Below, one piece after another: positions 1 to 12,580 of a stretch of 22,205 nucleotides of DNA. The stretch comes from JAYUDN01 sp043739785 (GTDB lineage: Bacteria; Patescibacteriota; Gracilibacteria; BD1-5; UBA2023), in assembly GCA_043739785.1 (NCBI GenBank), contig JAYUDN010000043.1:1-22205 (forward strand), written 5' to 3'. Under the pieces are notes generated by a model, which was given only the letters and a program-made list of their open reading frames with translations, did not search any database and had not been told where the DNA came from. How positions within the stretch are numbered: position 1 is the stretch's first letter; the number at the start of each line of letters is the position of its first letter. Made by a program: the position numbers and the translations under genes.

Positions 1-114
1 TCCCTCCGATATACGTATGTATCATCACAAGAGATACCAATATACTTGAAAGTATATGGTGATGGACTCTATGTTCTCTTTGGAAGAGGGGATGAAGGAT
101 ATGGGTTTTCATAA
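1..114 (+). CDS. C-terminal end of an unrecognised protein (partial)
   Basis: Frame 1 is open from the window edge to a TAA at 112-114 and encodes the last 37 residues of a protein. The tail is rich in Tyr and Gly and ends in GDEGYGFS. The alternating hydrophobic and polar pattern (PIYLKVYGDGLYVLF) looks like a beta-rich domain end. No TGA falls in this piece, so it does not itself test the genetic code. I do not recognise the family. No terminator hairpin is evident between it and the giant gene downstream. The main doubt is that 37 codons is short enough to be open by chance, although the composition looks coding. Confidence 0.45.
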   Translation, partial: SLRYTYVSSQEIPIYLKVYGDGLYVLFGRGDEGYGFS

Positions 115-133
115 TCAATGCTAATATGAACTT

Positions 134-162
134 TTCAGAGTTACTATTTTATATGCTAACAT
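134..162 (+). promoter_or_regulatory. Candidate promoter upstream of the giant gene
   Basis: TTCAGA (134-139), a 17-bp spacer and TAACAT (157-162) preceded by TG form a weak sigma70-like promoter with an extended -10. Each hexamer matches four of six consensus bases. Transcription would start near 169, giving a leader of about 165 nt if translation starts at 335. It is read by eye only. Confidence 0.3.
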
Positions 163-285
163 AAATCCTAAAAAGATGCAAATATCTAGATATTTACTAT
201 TTATTCTCTATAAAAAATACTATTTTATACTACGCAACTCTATTTTTTTTATCGCCATATTTTCCTTTTGCAATCACCTAGAAAA

Positions 286-301
286 AGGATATATTTATCC
301 T
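286..301. other. Small palindrome in the leader of the giant gene
   Basis: AGGATA and TATCCT form a perfect 6-bp stem around a 4-nt loop, about 34 bases before the preferred start codon. It could be a small leader hairpin or an operator half-site pair. Without a second copy in the window it may equally be chance in an AT-rich leader. Confidence 0.2.
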
Positions 302-334
302 CATAAACGACTCTTTCGCCTAAATAATTTTTCC

Positions 335-3300
335 ATGAATTCTTGGAAGGTATCATTTCATAAGTTTGTATCATTTTTCCTCATCCTTCTTGTTTTCGTT
401 TCCCAGACGGTACAGGTGTCATTTTTCGACGAAGTTTCTGCAAAAGTAGAGGACTACCGGGATATCGTATCGATCTTTGTAGACTCTGATACCTACGGTT
501 CCACAAAAGCTAAGATACTCCAGTATGCAGAAGATATACAGACCTACCTGGGGAGCACTCGAGTTTCGCTTCATATAGTTCCATCCGGGATTGGACCGGA
601 GAAGATCGCCAGTATCAATGAGAAACTCTACTATGAAGGAGACGGAAAAGATGGAGTTTCCCAGTTGGTTGGGACGATCCTCATCGGGAATATTCCTATC
701 CCTATGGTGGATAAGGGAGGGAAGTCATTCCCGAGCCTCTATCCCTATGTAGATTTTGAGGATAAATTTTTTGTTTTTAACCCGGATCATCAGAAGTATG
801 AGTACAGTAAAAATGCTCCGAATGAAGGGGATGTCGAGATCTGGCATGGAGTTATCAATCCAGCTTTAGGATGAGGTTACGATAGAACAAGAGACATCCC
901 GAAAATTTCAGCGTTTCTCGATAAAACCCATGACTTTTATGAACAAAAAGGAATATTCAATAATGCTCGTTACACAGAACCACCGAGAGTGTTTTACTAT
1001 GATGGATTCTATGAGCAGAAGTCCCTCAGACTCAATGACATTTTTGCGTATGGACTCTCCATGGCTAATATCGAAAACATAGCGTACGAACGATTCAGCA
1101 AGTACCTGATGTCTGATATTGTCGATAGTCTGAATCAACAAAAGGCAACTGCCCAAACGGATGGAGAAAAATCTCTCCTCAATACCATGGGAGTTGATCC
1201 CACTGAAAGCGTTTTTCCGAAGGATCAGATTGCAGCGATTCCTGATATCCAGACGAAGGTACCGATTCAGAAACTCATCAAGCAGTTTTATGAAATCGTG
1301 AACTCGAAATCCCTCGGAGATATCAGGCATATGGTGTATAACGCTGGTCGATATAACGATGGGAAAAATGTGCGTGTAGATCAGCCCACGCTTCATATTA
1401 CAACGGCAGATAGAGTGTCCCTACTTACCCTGAAGGAAGCCAATACCGCTCTAGAACAAGCAATAGATGCCAATGTCTCAACTTTTGCCCGCAAAATCGC
1501 CATCTTTGATGAAGAACAGTCGACTCGAAAGTATGGACTCTGAACCCTGGGGTACAATAATCCGACGAATCCAGATCACCTCATCGGCGATGTAACCAAG
1601 ACCTATACCAACTATTTCTATGGGAAACCTGCGAAAACTATCACGGATCCACTGGATTGTACTATCGCTCGGGGTTCTACTGGAAAGCCGACGACATTTG
1701 GGAAATGAGTCCTCGTCGAAGCCAACAATGCCTATGATATCAACTCGACCGAACTCGATGCTGACAAGCTGAAGAAAGATACTGAAGAACTTGTGGCTCT
1801 TCATCGGTCGGCATCCTATAGCTGTTTCAATCCGGATCAAAGTATGAAACTCGATCCCTACTGGGCAAAAAATACAGTCCTTCGACTGAGTGGTGTAGAT
1901 ATGGGAACCGCTGGTGCTTCGTTCCTCTCGAAGCCGGTCACGACGTCCCTGATCAATTTCTCTGAACCTATTTTTCGACTCTCTGGAATGGATGAGACGA
2001 CTCGTTTTTCTCCAGCATCGCCACTTGACTGTAGTGCCGCAACCAAACAATATTCCCTCCTCACTCCGTATACGTATAGCTATGGGATTATGAACTATAG
2101 TGGAGAATCAGCATCGATCGATTCATGTACCGCAGGGTGGCCAGAGGAGTGGAACCTCTCATCTGGAGCATGTGATAAAGATATCTGAGGTCGTACCCCT
2201 CGCTACACCTGTAATACGGTTCATGAAGTCGGAGCGAGCCGAGTATTTGCCACGACGTTTACGACATTTGGTGCTGAGGAATGTGTATCCGCTACTATGA
2301 AGCTCAATAACGCCGTCGTCAAAAGCTCAGATAATCCATGTAACGTCAGTCTTTGAGATGGAGACTCATGATTTATCAACTATGATAATACGACGTACAA
2401 ATATATCCTCTATCATACGATACCCTCTATAGTATATCACAAATCACCAACGGATGATGAGATTGCAGCGGCACTCAAAACCGGAGCAACTCCTTCACTA
2501 TCGATTGATATGAATCGGTACGTCGAATTCCAGACTCCTAAGGGAAACCTCGCTCGTATTACGTATCCGAACTTTTTCAGATTCACGGGTTCGACTATTC
2601 TACAAGCACGGACTTGGCTCAAATCCCTGTCTGATACTGAGTGGACACGCATACTGAGTGCTGAGAACAGTACGAACTTGAACGCTACCGATGCACAGAT
2701 TGCCAATCTCCTGAGAACCGGGAATCTCCCTGCGAGTCCTATTGATTGGAATGACTATATTTCGGATGAGGTACTCAAGCAGGTGATCGAATCCAGAAAC
2801 TGGCTCTATCCAGATATTCCATACAAATATACTTCGAGTATCGAATCATCACTTTCCTTTTCGAAAAATATCAGTGCTCCGAATCACTCACCCTTCGTCC
2901 CAGATAATCCTGGTGGATATGAGATCGCCTACCTGGGACTGGGCTCCGTGGATCCGACTCTTTCGACCGACAATCCGCAGATTGATAATGCTCTCACTGA
3001 CATCAACCTAGGCTTTTCTCGGATTGATTCAGCCAATGTCGTAGACGCTTCCGCCTCTGCTTCGGAAGAAAGTCCGAACCAGGGATCATACGAGTGTGGC
3101 GGCCCGGAAGGGGTAGACCTCTTCAAATGGTTTCCGGCGATTATCTGCTGGCTCCAGCATATCCAAGTACCGAAAATCCAAGCAGGAACGTGTGGGGCGA
3201 CGACGATAGGGGCTAACAATTCTTTTTGAAATCCTATTTCTCCATCAGCTGAAGCGGTTGGTTCTTCAGCTGGTTTGAAGTCCTACCTCGATGGATCGAC

Positions 3301-6300
3301 CCTCGTCCTTTCTGTTACGAGAAATAGTCTCTTTCGAGATGACGCTCTTCCTGTAGATGCCTATCTCATAAAAAATAACTCACCCGTACTCCTTCCACTT
3401 TCTGCTCAAGTGGAGTACTCACTCTCTTCGCCGCTCAACTGAGTTTCCCTTGATCCTGGGGTGAGTGTCTATAGTGATGGAAAATCATCGACCATCCTTT
3501 CTGTCAAATCGGCTCCCGAGGCCACGACGACCATGCAGGCAAAACTTACCTATAAACTTCCAGATGGGACGCTCTGGTCGGTAGAATCTGCAGCACTGAC
3601 GATCCGGGTTCGAGATGAAATACTCGATGTGAGTCCGACCGTCGATGCGGTACGAGTCGGATCGCTCGATGCTACGTCTACAGGAATGGTTGGTATTTCC
3701 GTGATTGCGACAAATGGTTCCTGAGAAGAACTCCCGCTTCGATCTCCATTTACCCTCGATATCTATGATGATGTCGATGGAGCAAAGCTTCCAGAGAGTG
3801 GTATCTCTTTCACAGAGACAGGATATCAACTTCCGTTTACGATTTCGAAAAAACCAGGCGTCTATCGACTTCTTGTTACCGATAGTGAGGGACGAGTCGG
3901 AGAGACTACTTTTTCCGTACATCCAGGAGAGGCAAGTCAGCTGCGCATTACTCCTCTTTCGACACTCATCGTCGCAGGAGGAAGAACTCCGGTATCGATC
4001 CAGATTCTGGATCGAGTCGGGAATCCGACGGTCGCCGATATTTCCGATACGGAGATTGAAGTAGTGGGTGGGTACATCATCGACGAAGATGGGAATAAGA
4101 AAACGAAGATGACCTCATCTATTTATGATGGTAGCATATTTCTCAATATTTGATCTGATACACCGGGAAGTATAAGTATACGAGCTCATATTACTGATTC
4201 TCAGATTTCAGAATCTGAGGATATCGGAGTAATATCCGGAGCGCAGGTCACTATCGAACGAGAAAAAAAGCCAGTAGTTGGAGAAGATGCTATCAGTGTT
4301 CGATTCCAGATCGTGGATCCAGTGACGGAAGTTCCTATTTCCGGATTTTCTTCTCCGATTGCCCTCTCGTTTCCTGAAGATGGTGGGACCTTCTCTGAAG
4401 ACATCGTACAGATCACGGATGGAGTCAGCAATATTATCAAATTTACCCCTGGACACAAATCCTGAGATCACCTCCTCTCGCTTGATATTCCAGGAATCGG
4501 GAAAACCAATGCTACTACTTTTTCCGTAGCTCCAGGTATTCCGATGCGTATCGGACTCGAAAAACAAGATATTGGTATTCGAGCAACCCTCCTCGATCGA
4601 TATGGAAATGTGAGTGAATCCAATCTTGGTGGATTCTATAGCTACAAAGCATGAGATGAATCTCCCCTCGCTTTTACCAATGGAGTTGTGACCATCCCTC
4701 GAAAGAGTGGATACCTCTGGGTACGAGTCCCTGCTATTTCTGGCAACAAATTGACCGTCAAAGAGGATGACGGAACGACCACAGATATCCCCGCCATCTC
4801 AGAAAATATCCTCTATATCCCTGGTGAAGATACGAAATACGTATTTGCGCCTGACTATAATGCTCTCTATACGGTGCTTGCTGGAGGAAGTTTTCTTTCG
4901 GAGGGTTCTGATACTCTCTATCAGGATGCTCAGAAGTCATCGAGCCTGGCTGTGACCACCCTCCTCGATACTCCCTACACCGAAGACTCGGTACTGTCAT
5001 TTTTCCCAGGATGAGGGTACCGTGTGTCATCATCATCTGATCGACTCATACGCCCGAGTTTTGTGATGCGAAATAACTTCCCGGTGATCGAGTGGTATGA
5101 TGATTCGAATAATACAGAGATAGCTGAGAGTATGTTCCATCTCAATACTCCGACGCTTACTCTCTGTAGTGCCAAAGATATCCACGATACGCATTGCGAT
5201 GATCTTGGGGATGGAGCTGCGATACGCCTCATCCATTATGAAACCAATACTTTCCAAACGGTACCATCCAATTCGAATCTTTCCCTCCTGGATCCTACCA
5301 ATTCCTCACTTTTTACGATCAATAAACGAGGAATATTTACCCTCTCACCACTTCTGAAGATTACTCCTAGGATGGAGGATTCCTATAAACATCTCGTTTT
5401 TGATATTACCCTTGATTCGGAAGTACTGGCTACGCTCCTGATCGCGACCGACATGAGTTCAGTGACCACATCGACGGATCCGTATGCACCAGTGGGTACC
5501 AATACGATAAGCACGAGAGTCCTTGGTGGAAGTTTTCTCGTGAGAAAGGATCCCATCGGTTCCCTCGGTTCTCCTCTCTCTGGAATGAGCCTCCTCCTCT
5601 GAGATGCAGAAAAAACCCTCGATACTGAGAAACTCTGACCGTCCAATATAACCTCGATAGGGGCTCTTCCAGAAACGCCTGGAGTCGGTTGGCAGGATTC
5701 CAATGTGAGCCTTCTTTCTTTTTCCGCTGGAGATACCGTCGGTACGGCAACACGCTGGACACATACCTTCACGATGGTCAATCTCTGAGATCCGGTCGCA
5801 CATCTTTTATCGAGTCGACCATGAGTTTCTAAGGAAGGGATAGATCGTTCGGTCGGTTCGAAGATCATCAGTGGTGCGAAGGGGCGTATTCGACAAGTGG
5901 TGAGAAAAGACATGAATAACGATGGGTATGAAGATCTCGTCATCTGGTATACGAGTGGACATGCTGAACTCATACTCAACCTTCGTGATCGGATGCGAAG
6001 TCGTGGGTATATCATGCACGTCGCTGATCTGACCGAAAGGGGAGTCGATGGTGGAGACTTCACGGGAGATCACTATGCGGATATGGTATACCTGACGAAG
6101 TCGGGATCCATCATGCTTCTCGATAACTCGTTACGAAAGTGGACAAGAAAAGAGATCAAAGTCCTCGGTGGGTCTTCTCCGACGTGAGTGAGTCAGATGA
6201 AAATATTCGATATGGATCACGATAGGAAAGATGATATCGTCTATCTCTCTGAATCCTGAGAACTCGCTATACTCTATGGAACTGATACTCCATGAGAATT

Positions 6301-9300
6301 TACGAAAAAAGTCCTCGACGCTTCTCTCGGGGTTGAGATCGATAGTGCGAGTACCTCAGAAGGATGAGCCATCTACTTCGATGGTCTTCCACAGCTTCCG
6401 CCAGGATTTGAAAATAAAACCGAACCTGCCGATACGATTTCTCCGACGATACTCCAATCTCAGATCTACTATCAGCGACCGATTACCACCGTCGGAACTC
6501 CCACGGATCAAGTGGGTGCTATCGTGGATTCGATCGGGTCTGACTCGACAGGGAATCCTCTTAGTTCCGTCGGTCAGAGTGCCTCGGATATCTACAATAG
6601 TCTCGCTGGGGTTGCGACCGATTCAACCGTAGGAGCCGAACAGGCATCGTACCAGACCTATGTCCAATCCGATTTTGTGAAGGGGTATGACCTCGAGATG
6701 AGTAAAACCTATAAGGATACTGCCCACAGTACCCTCTATGCCTGAGATCCGATAGAAGTGAAGATCACCCTCACAAACAAGAGCACTAAAACCCTCAAAA
6801 ATATCGAATACCTCGACACCATCCCTTCCTATCTCTCTCATGAACACACTGAGAGCTATCGAGTAGGATCCGTCAATAAACCCCTCGAGTACCTTACGAC
6901 CGATGACTATGATGTCCGTATGATGGTTGGAGATATGGCTCCAGGCGAGACGGTAACACTGAGCTATATCCTCTCAGCACTTCCGGCTTCGTATGGGGAA
7001 ATGAAGGTGGGGAACCTCGAAGGAGATGAAGGAGGAACTGATGACTTTGGGGATGTTGGATTCAATACGAAGAACACATGTGGAGCGGAGATGATCCTCT
7101 GGAGGTCGACCGCGGCACGAGACTATATGCGCTGAACCAAGCCATTTCTTACCCCAGAAATTCCGGCGACCATCAAACCATATCTCACTGATGGTGATAA
7201 AAATGGAACTCCTGACTATGTCGAGAATATGTCCGTCGCGGATCGCAAACAGCAGTTCAACAATATGCAGGTGAGTGATAACCGAGTCGATATCGCTCCG
7301 AAGATCTCGATCTCTGGAAACAAATCCGTTTCTATAGGATTCGATGCGGCGAGTTCTGCAAATATAGAAGACTTTGCTCAGAAACTTGCCGATGGGCTTT
7401 CCTGCGGATTCGGAGGTGGCGGATGTATGAGCATGCCTCTGAACTGGGCTCCACTCGCTCCGGGGAACTCTCCACTCCTTATGGGTATGCCACTGAGAAA
7501 AGATTGGCTCACTCCCGAAGGAGGACCGGTATCAGTCCCTATATTTTCTGCTCTCACTCGAATGGATATCGGAGTTACCCCATACTGTGTTACATTTCCT
7601 ATGGTTTGGCCGATTTCTCCACTTTCTCTCAGTGCGAGTCTTCCTTGTAGCTCTACCAATGTTGCACAAGCCTGGATTGAAGCAGCATCAGTTATGGCAT
7701 GAGGAACAGCATCATCGAATCTCGGAGCGTGAGGACGACTTGGGATTGCTTCGGCTTCGAATTTTCTTCGTATTTTCGTCACTCCTACCCTCACTCTTGG
7801 TATGGGAACGGCAATATGTATGGGAGCGACCGCAAAAGTAGTTGGTAATATTCCTCCCAAGTGAGTATGGCCTGCGACTCCTGGAGGAAACTGTATTGTC
7901 ATCACCAAGCCGATGAATATGTGTAAGTCCGATGGTTCGACTTCCGATGGCGATATCGCTCCATTTACCGGACTCGGGTCGATGACTGACTCTTGGAATG
8001 CAGGAAGCTGTAAAATCCGTCAAGAAGTTGGTACTCCTGCGGAGAAACAGTCGCTGATTACTGATATGGTCGACTATATCCGCAATCCTGCGAATACGAA
8101 GCTCCCGATACTCTACCAGAAGCTCACGAAGACACCACTGCGTTCTGGTGGAGTGATCAATGCTGGGTCCCTCCTGAAGATCGGATGAGGAGGTGCGAAC
8201 TGACCAAGTCTCAACCTCGAAATCGATTCGACGAAGCCTTTTAGCTTCGGAGATATCGTCAAGGTCAAAAATAAGAGTGTCGAAGGATTCCCCGACTTCC
8301 TCATGAGCTGGGTGCGACGACAGATGGAAGAAGTAACCAATGCGCTCTTCTCCCCTCCGAACCTCTTCATCGTCCCGATTCGATCCTTTGGTCAAAACGC
8401 GCAGGTCAATGGTGATTTTGATTGATTTACCCAGAAGCTTTCCTCGGCTTTGAGTGCGCAGTGACTCAAAGACTTCCAATCCAAAGTTAGTGGTGCCTAT
8501 ACTCCGAATCTGAAGGGAAGTGGTCCAAGTGCTGCGGATCGTCTGACTTCTCAGAATACTGTCAAAAAACCATCCTCAGGCGTCGTCGGTACCGCTCAGG
8601 CCAATCTCGGGAATTTCACCAATGCTACGATCAACGGAGCCAAGCCTCTCCTAGATGCCGGAACCTCCTCAGCGAACTCGATGCGGGCCGCCTATGAATT
8701 TATCGGGAAGATGCCATTTATCCGTATCGAACGCACGACCATCCCGATCAATGTCCCATGGATCCTCCAACGAGACCTCGAAAAGTATGGACACAAGCTC
8801 AAGGCGTACGCGGATCAGGTATCCCAGGCTCAGAAGAGTTGGTGTACGAGCGCTCCGGACAAAAATGCCTGTCTAAATAGTAAGGGAAATCTCCAGGCAT
8901 CAGCCTTTGTGACGTCTATTCAGGAAAATATACGAACGATCGAAGGGTACAAAAAATTCCCAGAAAAACTCCAGAAGTACCTCACTTGGAAGCAGCGATA
9001 CCTCGCTCAGATCGTGTGCAATATCGATGCGATGGAGCGTATGACCGGAGGATGGATCAGCGACAATGGTCGAAGATTTCGAGCGTGGGTGGAGTTCTAT
9101 ATCCTCCTCAAGGCGATCCTCAAGTCCTGGAATGTACTTCCTGATCTCTTCAATAGCTATACTGCTTCTTGTAGCGTCTGTCGAAATGAACGATATGATC
9201 TCAAGTACTTCATATTCAAGATTATCAGCGCTCTCATACCACAGCTTCCGATTATTACCTTTCCGAGATGGCCAGATATCGTTCTGGATCTTTCAGATAT

Positions 9301-12300
9301 CCGACTAGGTATCACTCTCCGTATGCCAGAATTCAAGCTCAATGTTTCTCCGATCCGCCTTCCAAACCTTCCGAGTTTTTCCCTTCCGAACAGCCCAGGC
9401 CTCTGAGTCTCGCTTCCGGCTATTCCTATACTCAAACCGATTCCGAATCTCCCAGACCTGCCAGACCTTCCATCACTTCCGACGATAACCCTTCCTGACC
9501 TTCCACCACCACCGAAACTTCCGAAACTCTTCGGATCGGTCGTCGTGGTACTCGATATTTTCAAACTGATTTCGAAGATTATGTGTCTCCTGAATTCGTC
9601 ACCATTTGTCCCAGAGTGGGTGGTCGGAGAAATGATTGCCGAGAAAACGGCTCGCAATACCACTCTTCCGATTGATTTTCTGAAGCTCGATCTCCCTCAG
9701 GTTTCTATGAAGTTTCTGAAGGAAATAAGAGTCTCGACTCATATCAACTACGAGATCAAAACAGACTTCATCACCGAAATGGCGAAAGCATCAGTCAAAC
9801 CGATCAATAGTTTTACAACTGATATGACTCATATCCTTCCGACACAGGTTGGGAAAAATATCAATGTCCAATGACCAGGAAATATCAATGTAAAGGTTCC
9901 ACCACCGAAAGGAGGATATCTCAATGATAATCCACTGGTACCAAAGATTGCCCTTTCGGATCTGGCTCGTGATCCGAAACCTCTCTTTGATCTTCTCGGT
10001 CGTATGACTCATGTTCTCGAAAAACACAAAGATACCACCCTCTCGACTGAAGAGTTCCGATCCTTCCTTCAGTGAGAACTCACTCGTCTCTCACCAACGG
10101 CAGACCGTGAACTCTACAGTATCCTCGACAGTGCCTCGAAGACGGAAGACCACAGTGCTGACAAACTCACGGAAGGACTCCTAGCATACAATACGAAGAA
10201 GTTTTCTCTCTTGCGTCACTACCTCGATACCGAATCGGAATCACTGAGTGAGTTACAGAAGGTGATCGATGCTCTCGGAATGAAGCCCAATACCGACCTT
10301 GTGATGAGTGATGCGCTCTTTACGAGCCAATCTCCAGAGAGGACTATTCAAGCAGAACAAGCATTTACCACCTATCAGTCACGAGATACTACGAAAGAGA
10401 TCAAGATAACGAATACCGAAATCCCTTCTGTTCCTTCCCTTACGAGTACCAATCCTTCAGAACATCTTCTTGCGGCTGCGAATGTGCCTCCATCTATTGC
10501 CTCCGAAGGATCCACGGGATATGCACCAAATTTCGAAGGGATATTTATCAGTACTCCGAATAAGAATCAGACGCGCCTCTTTGACTATGTGACTGCCCTC
10601 AGAGGAAATGAAGTGGTTGATGTGGTTGATATAGACCAAGATGGTGATGATGACTATATCACCCTCATGGATAATAGTCTCTATATCAAATATACCGACC
10701 GAAAACTTCCTCCGAAAATTATCGATCATGATATTTCTATTTCCTCGACGGCTCTCGATGATCTTGGTCCTACAGCGGTCAACTACTTCAGTGAGAATAC
10801 CCACGAGTCTTGATTTATGAACCTCGACTTTTCACCTGCACATGGAGATGATACGGCCTTCCGACTCGAGTTATACGATCATATGCTTGAGTGGGATAGT
10901 ATGAGATATACAACTCCTGACTCATCCCCACATGAGAAAACGACAGTAGATCTGATCGTGGATACGCAGGCTGATAGGACAATACTCAAACCACATATTA
11001 CCACGACCCCACTCCATGCCTATATCGCCGGAGTCAACTCTCCATCGAAAACGGTTCGTCTTTTTACTCCGAGTTTTACGAAAAAAATAACAGGAGACGC
11101 CTTCGCTCTCTCACCTTGAAAGGTATTTTATACCGGGGAAAATGAAGTACAGATTTCCTACCGTATCGGTACCGATCAGCAGACATTGACCCTTGGGGCT
11201 CACGCGTCTTACTCGTTCGATATCTGAGCCCAGGTCTGAGTAGATCAGGGAAGCCTCTATATTTTCGATTCTCAATGAGAAACTATTATTACCGACCCAG
11301 ATACTCTGAGAGGTATACCTATTGTTCCAGAAATGAGGATATTTACAGAAGTTCTTGATCGAGTAGATATCAAAAATGTGAAAGAAAATACGATCACTCC
11401 GATACAGGATCAAGATAGTTACTATGCCTATTCACTTGGCACTCCACAGACGAGTTATAGTATCCATATCCCATACCAAAATGGATGGTACTCCGCCCGT
11501 ATGTTTGCTCTGGGAGATACGGAAAATACGAAGGCTGGTATTACCCTTCTCGCTCCTCAGAGCGCTGCCGATCGAGACGCACCACTTATCGATCTTCCAG
11601 ATTCTCTTGATATCCCAGTGTATACCGAGAAAGAGCTCAACCTTCAAAATACGGTCTGAGAGCAAAATAGCTATACTCTCTCTTGGGATAATGACATCAT
11701 GACAGATACCAATAACAACGGTATCCCAGATGACGACTTCGAGTCAGCCTTTATCGATAACTCTCTCGGATCGAGCCGTTCGAATATCCTGATGCTCGGT
11801 CCATATAAAACCGTAGGGGATCGTACTGCTCTATTCCAAGCGGTCGATGAATTCGGGAATACTTCATCGAAGGATGTGACCCTTCACGTGTATGCGCCCA
11901 TTCCTCACCTTCAGAACGCGACTCTTTCTGGAAGCTTTGTCTGAGCCCTCGAGGAAGACATCACCGGAGAGCCTATCGACTTTATACGAGTTCGAGCTGG
12001 TTCACCACTTACTCGATTCGACTCCACCACTCGATCTCATACCGGCGGACTGTTCGCGGGAAGTATGGATACAAGAAATACCGGAATCGAAGTCGATGTT
12101 TCCGGAAAAAAGATACTCCTCGATGATCGATGATGGATCGGATCAGTACCGACTGGGTATTCGACCGTCGTCGATGGCGCTACGAGAAGCACTCCCATGA
12201 AGATTTCAGTACTGAACGCTTCGGGAAGTGCCGTATACTCGACCTATATGATCGTTCCACCTTCCATTACCCCTAAACTTATGAGTGCTACGGGATCGGA

Positions 12301-12580
12301 AGCTACTCAAACAGGACTACTGGTGTTGCCGAAGGATACCACTCTGTGGGTTGATGCCCTTCCTACTGATCCATCATTTGCTGGATGAGGATACTTTACT
12401 TCCCAGAGTTGAGATCCAATCGCTGCTATACATCACGATGGTAATATCTATCTTATCGCTCCCGGATCGAGTCTCGAGTATAGGAAAGTCGACACGAGTA
12501 TCCATATCTCCATCCTCCTCTCGGGGAAAAGTATCGGAGAAGTGATCTATCGATTCGAGCCACTCTATACGATTCAATAG
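335..12580 (+). CDS. Giant secreted multidomain surface protein (~4,081 aa, UGA=Gly)
   Basis: One frame runs from ATG 335 to TAG 12578-12580 with no in-frame TAA or TAG but about 43 TGA codons, read as glycine. Residues 1-36 look like a signal peptide (basic start, then a Phe/Leu/Val core). A start at 176 is possible, but that stretch is AT-rich and unlike the rest. Residues ~45-230 form an alpha/beta-looking segment with LIGNIPIP and EIWHGVI, faintly like gingipain/caspase-fold proteins. Ig/invasin-like units follow (about 1190-1400, e.g. QILDRVGNP). FG-GAP or calcium-loop-like motifs occur near 1859 (DMNNDGYEDLV), 1905, 1959, 2286, 3432 and 3790. A DUF11-like domain lies near 2138-2226, and a Leu-Pro-rich tract at 3009-3065. 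Scattered cysteines suggest disulfides. No C-terminal membrane anchor is visible. Role inferred: adhesion or contact with a host or prey cell. The gene call is firm; the function is not known. Confidence 0.9.
5870..6260 (+). other. FG-GAP/VCBS-like calcium-loop repeats within the giant protein
   Basis: Three units recur about every 50 residues: DMNNDGYEDLVIW (D codon at 5909), DGGDFTGDHYADMVYL, and DMDHDRKDDIVYL (D codon at 6209). The Asp/Asn-rich loop followed by a hydrophobic strand is typical of FG-GAP/VCBS beta-propeller repeats, which bind calcium on secreted proteins. A further isolated copy (DIDQDGDDDYITL) lies near 10628, and thrombospondin-3-like Asp loops lie near 7190 and 11702. 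Whether a complete propeller forms cannot be judged from sequence alone. Confidence 0.6.
9359..9529 (+). repeat. Leu-Pro-rich low-complexity tract within the giant protein
   Basis: Residues about 3009-3065 consist largely of short LP-type units (LPNLPSFSLPNSPG, then PNLPDLPDLPSLP, then DLPPPPKLPKLF). At the DNA level this is a repetition of ctt-cca or ctt-ccg codon pairs. One TGA (9404-9406) lies inside and reads as Gly. Such tracts usually form extended stalks or linkers. It sits between a helical, Trp-rich region and a predicted alpha-helical region. Confidence 0.75.

Noticed and set aside
176..334. ATG 176 as start of the giant protein
   Set aside because: The extra 53 residues are AT-rich, add a second hydrophobic stretch before a normal signal peptide, and lie about 7 nt from the predicted transcription start; it is kept as an alternative only.
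5383..6063. 226-aa minus-strand open frame inside the giant gene
   Set aside because: It is a shadow of the plus-strand coding frame; it is Arg/Ser-rich as expected from reverse reading of the sense codons, and the sense frame has clear repeat motifs.
7712..8479. 255-aa minus-strand open frame
   Set aside because: It overlaps the giant gene fully, is Arg/Ser-rich with no motif, and is explained by codon bias of the sense strand.
335..12580. A cluster of about 20 short independent genes or a pseudogene full of stops
   Set aside because: All pieces lie in one frame, are separated only by TGA, never by TAA or TAG, and read through continuously; the same pattern occurs in essential der and ftsH.
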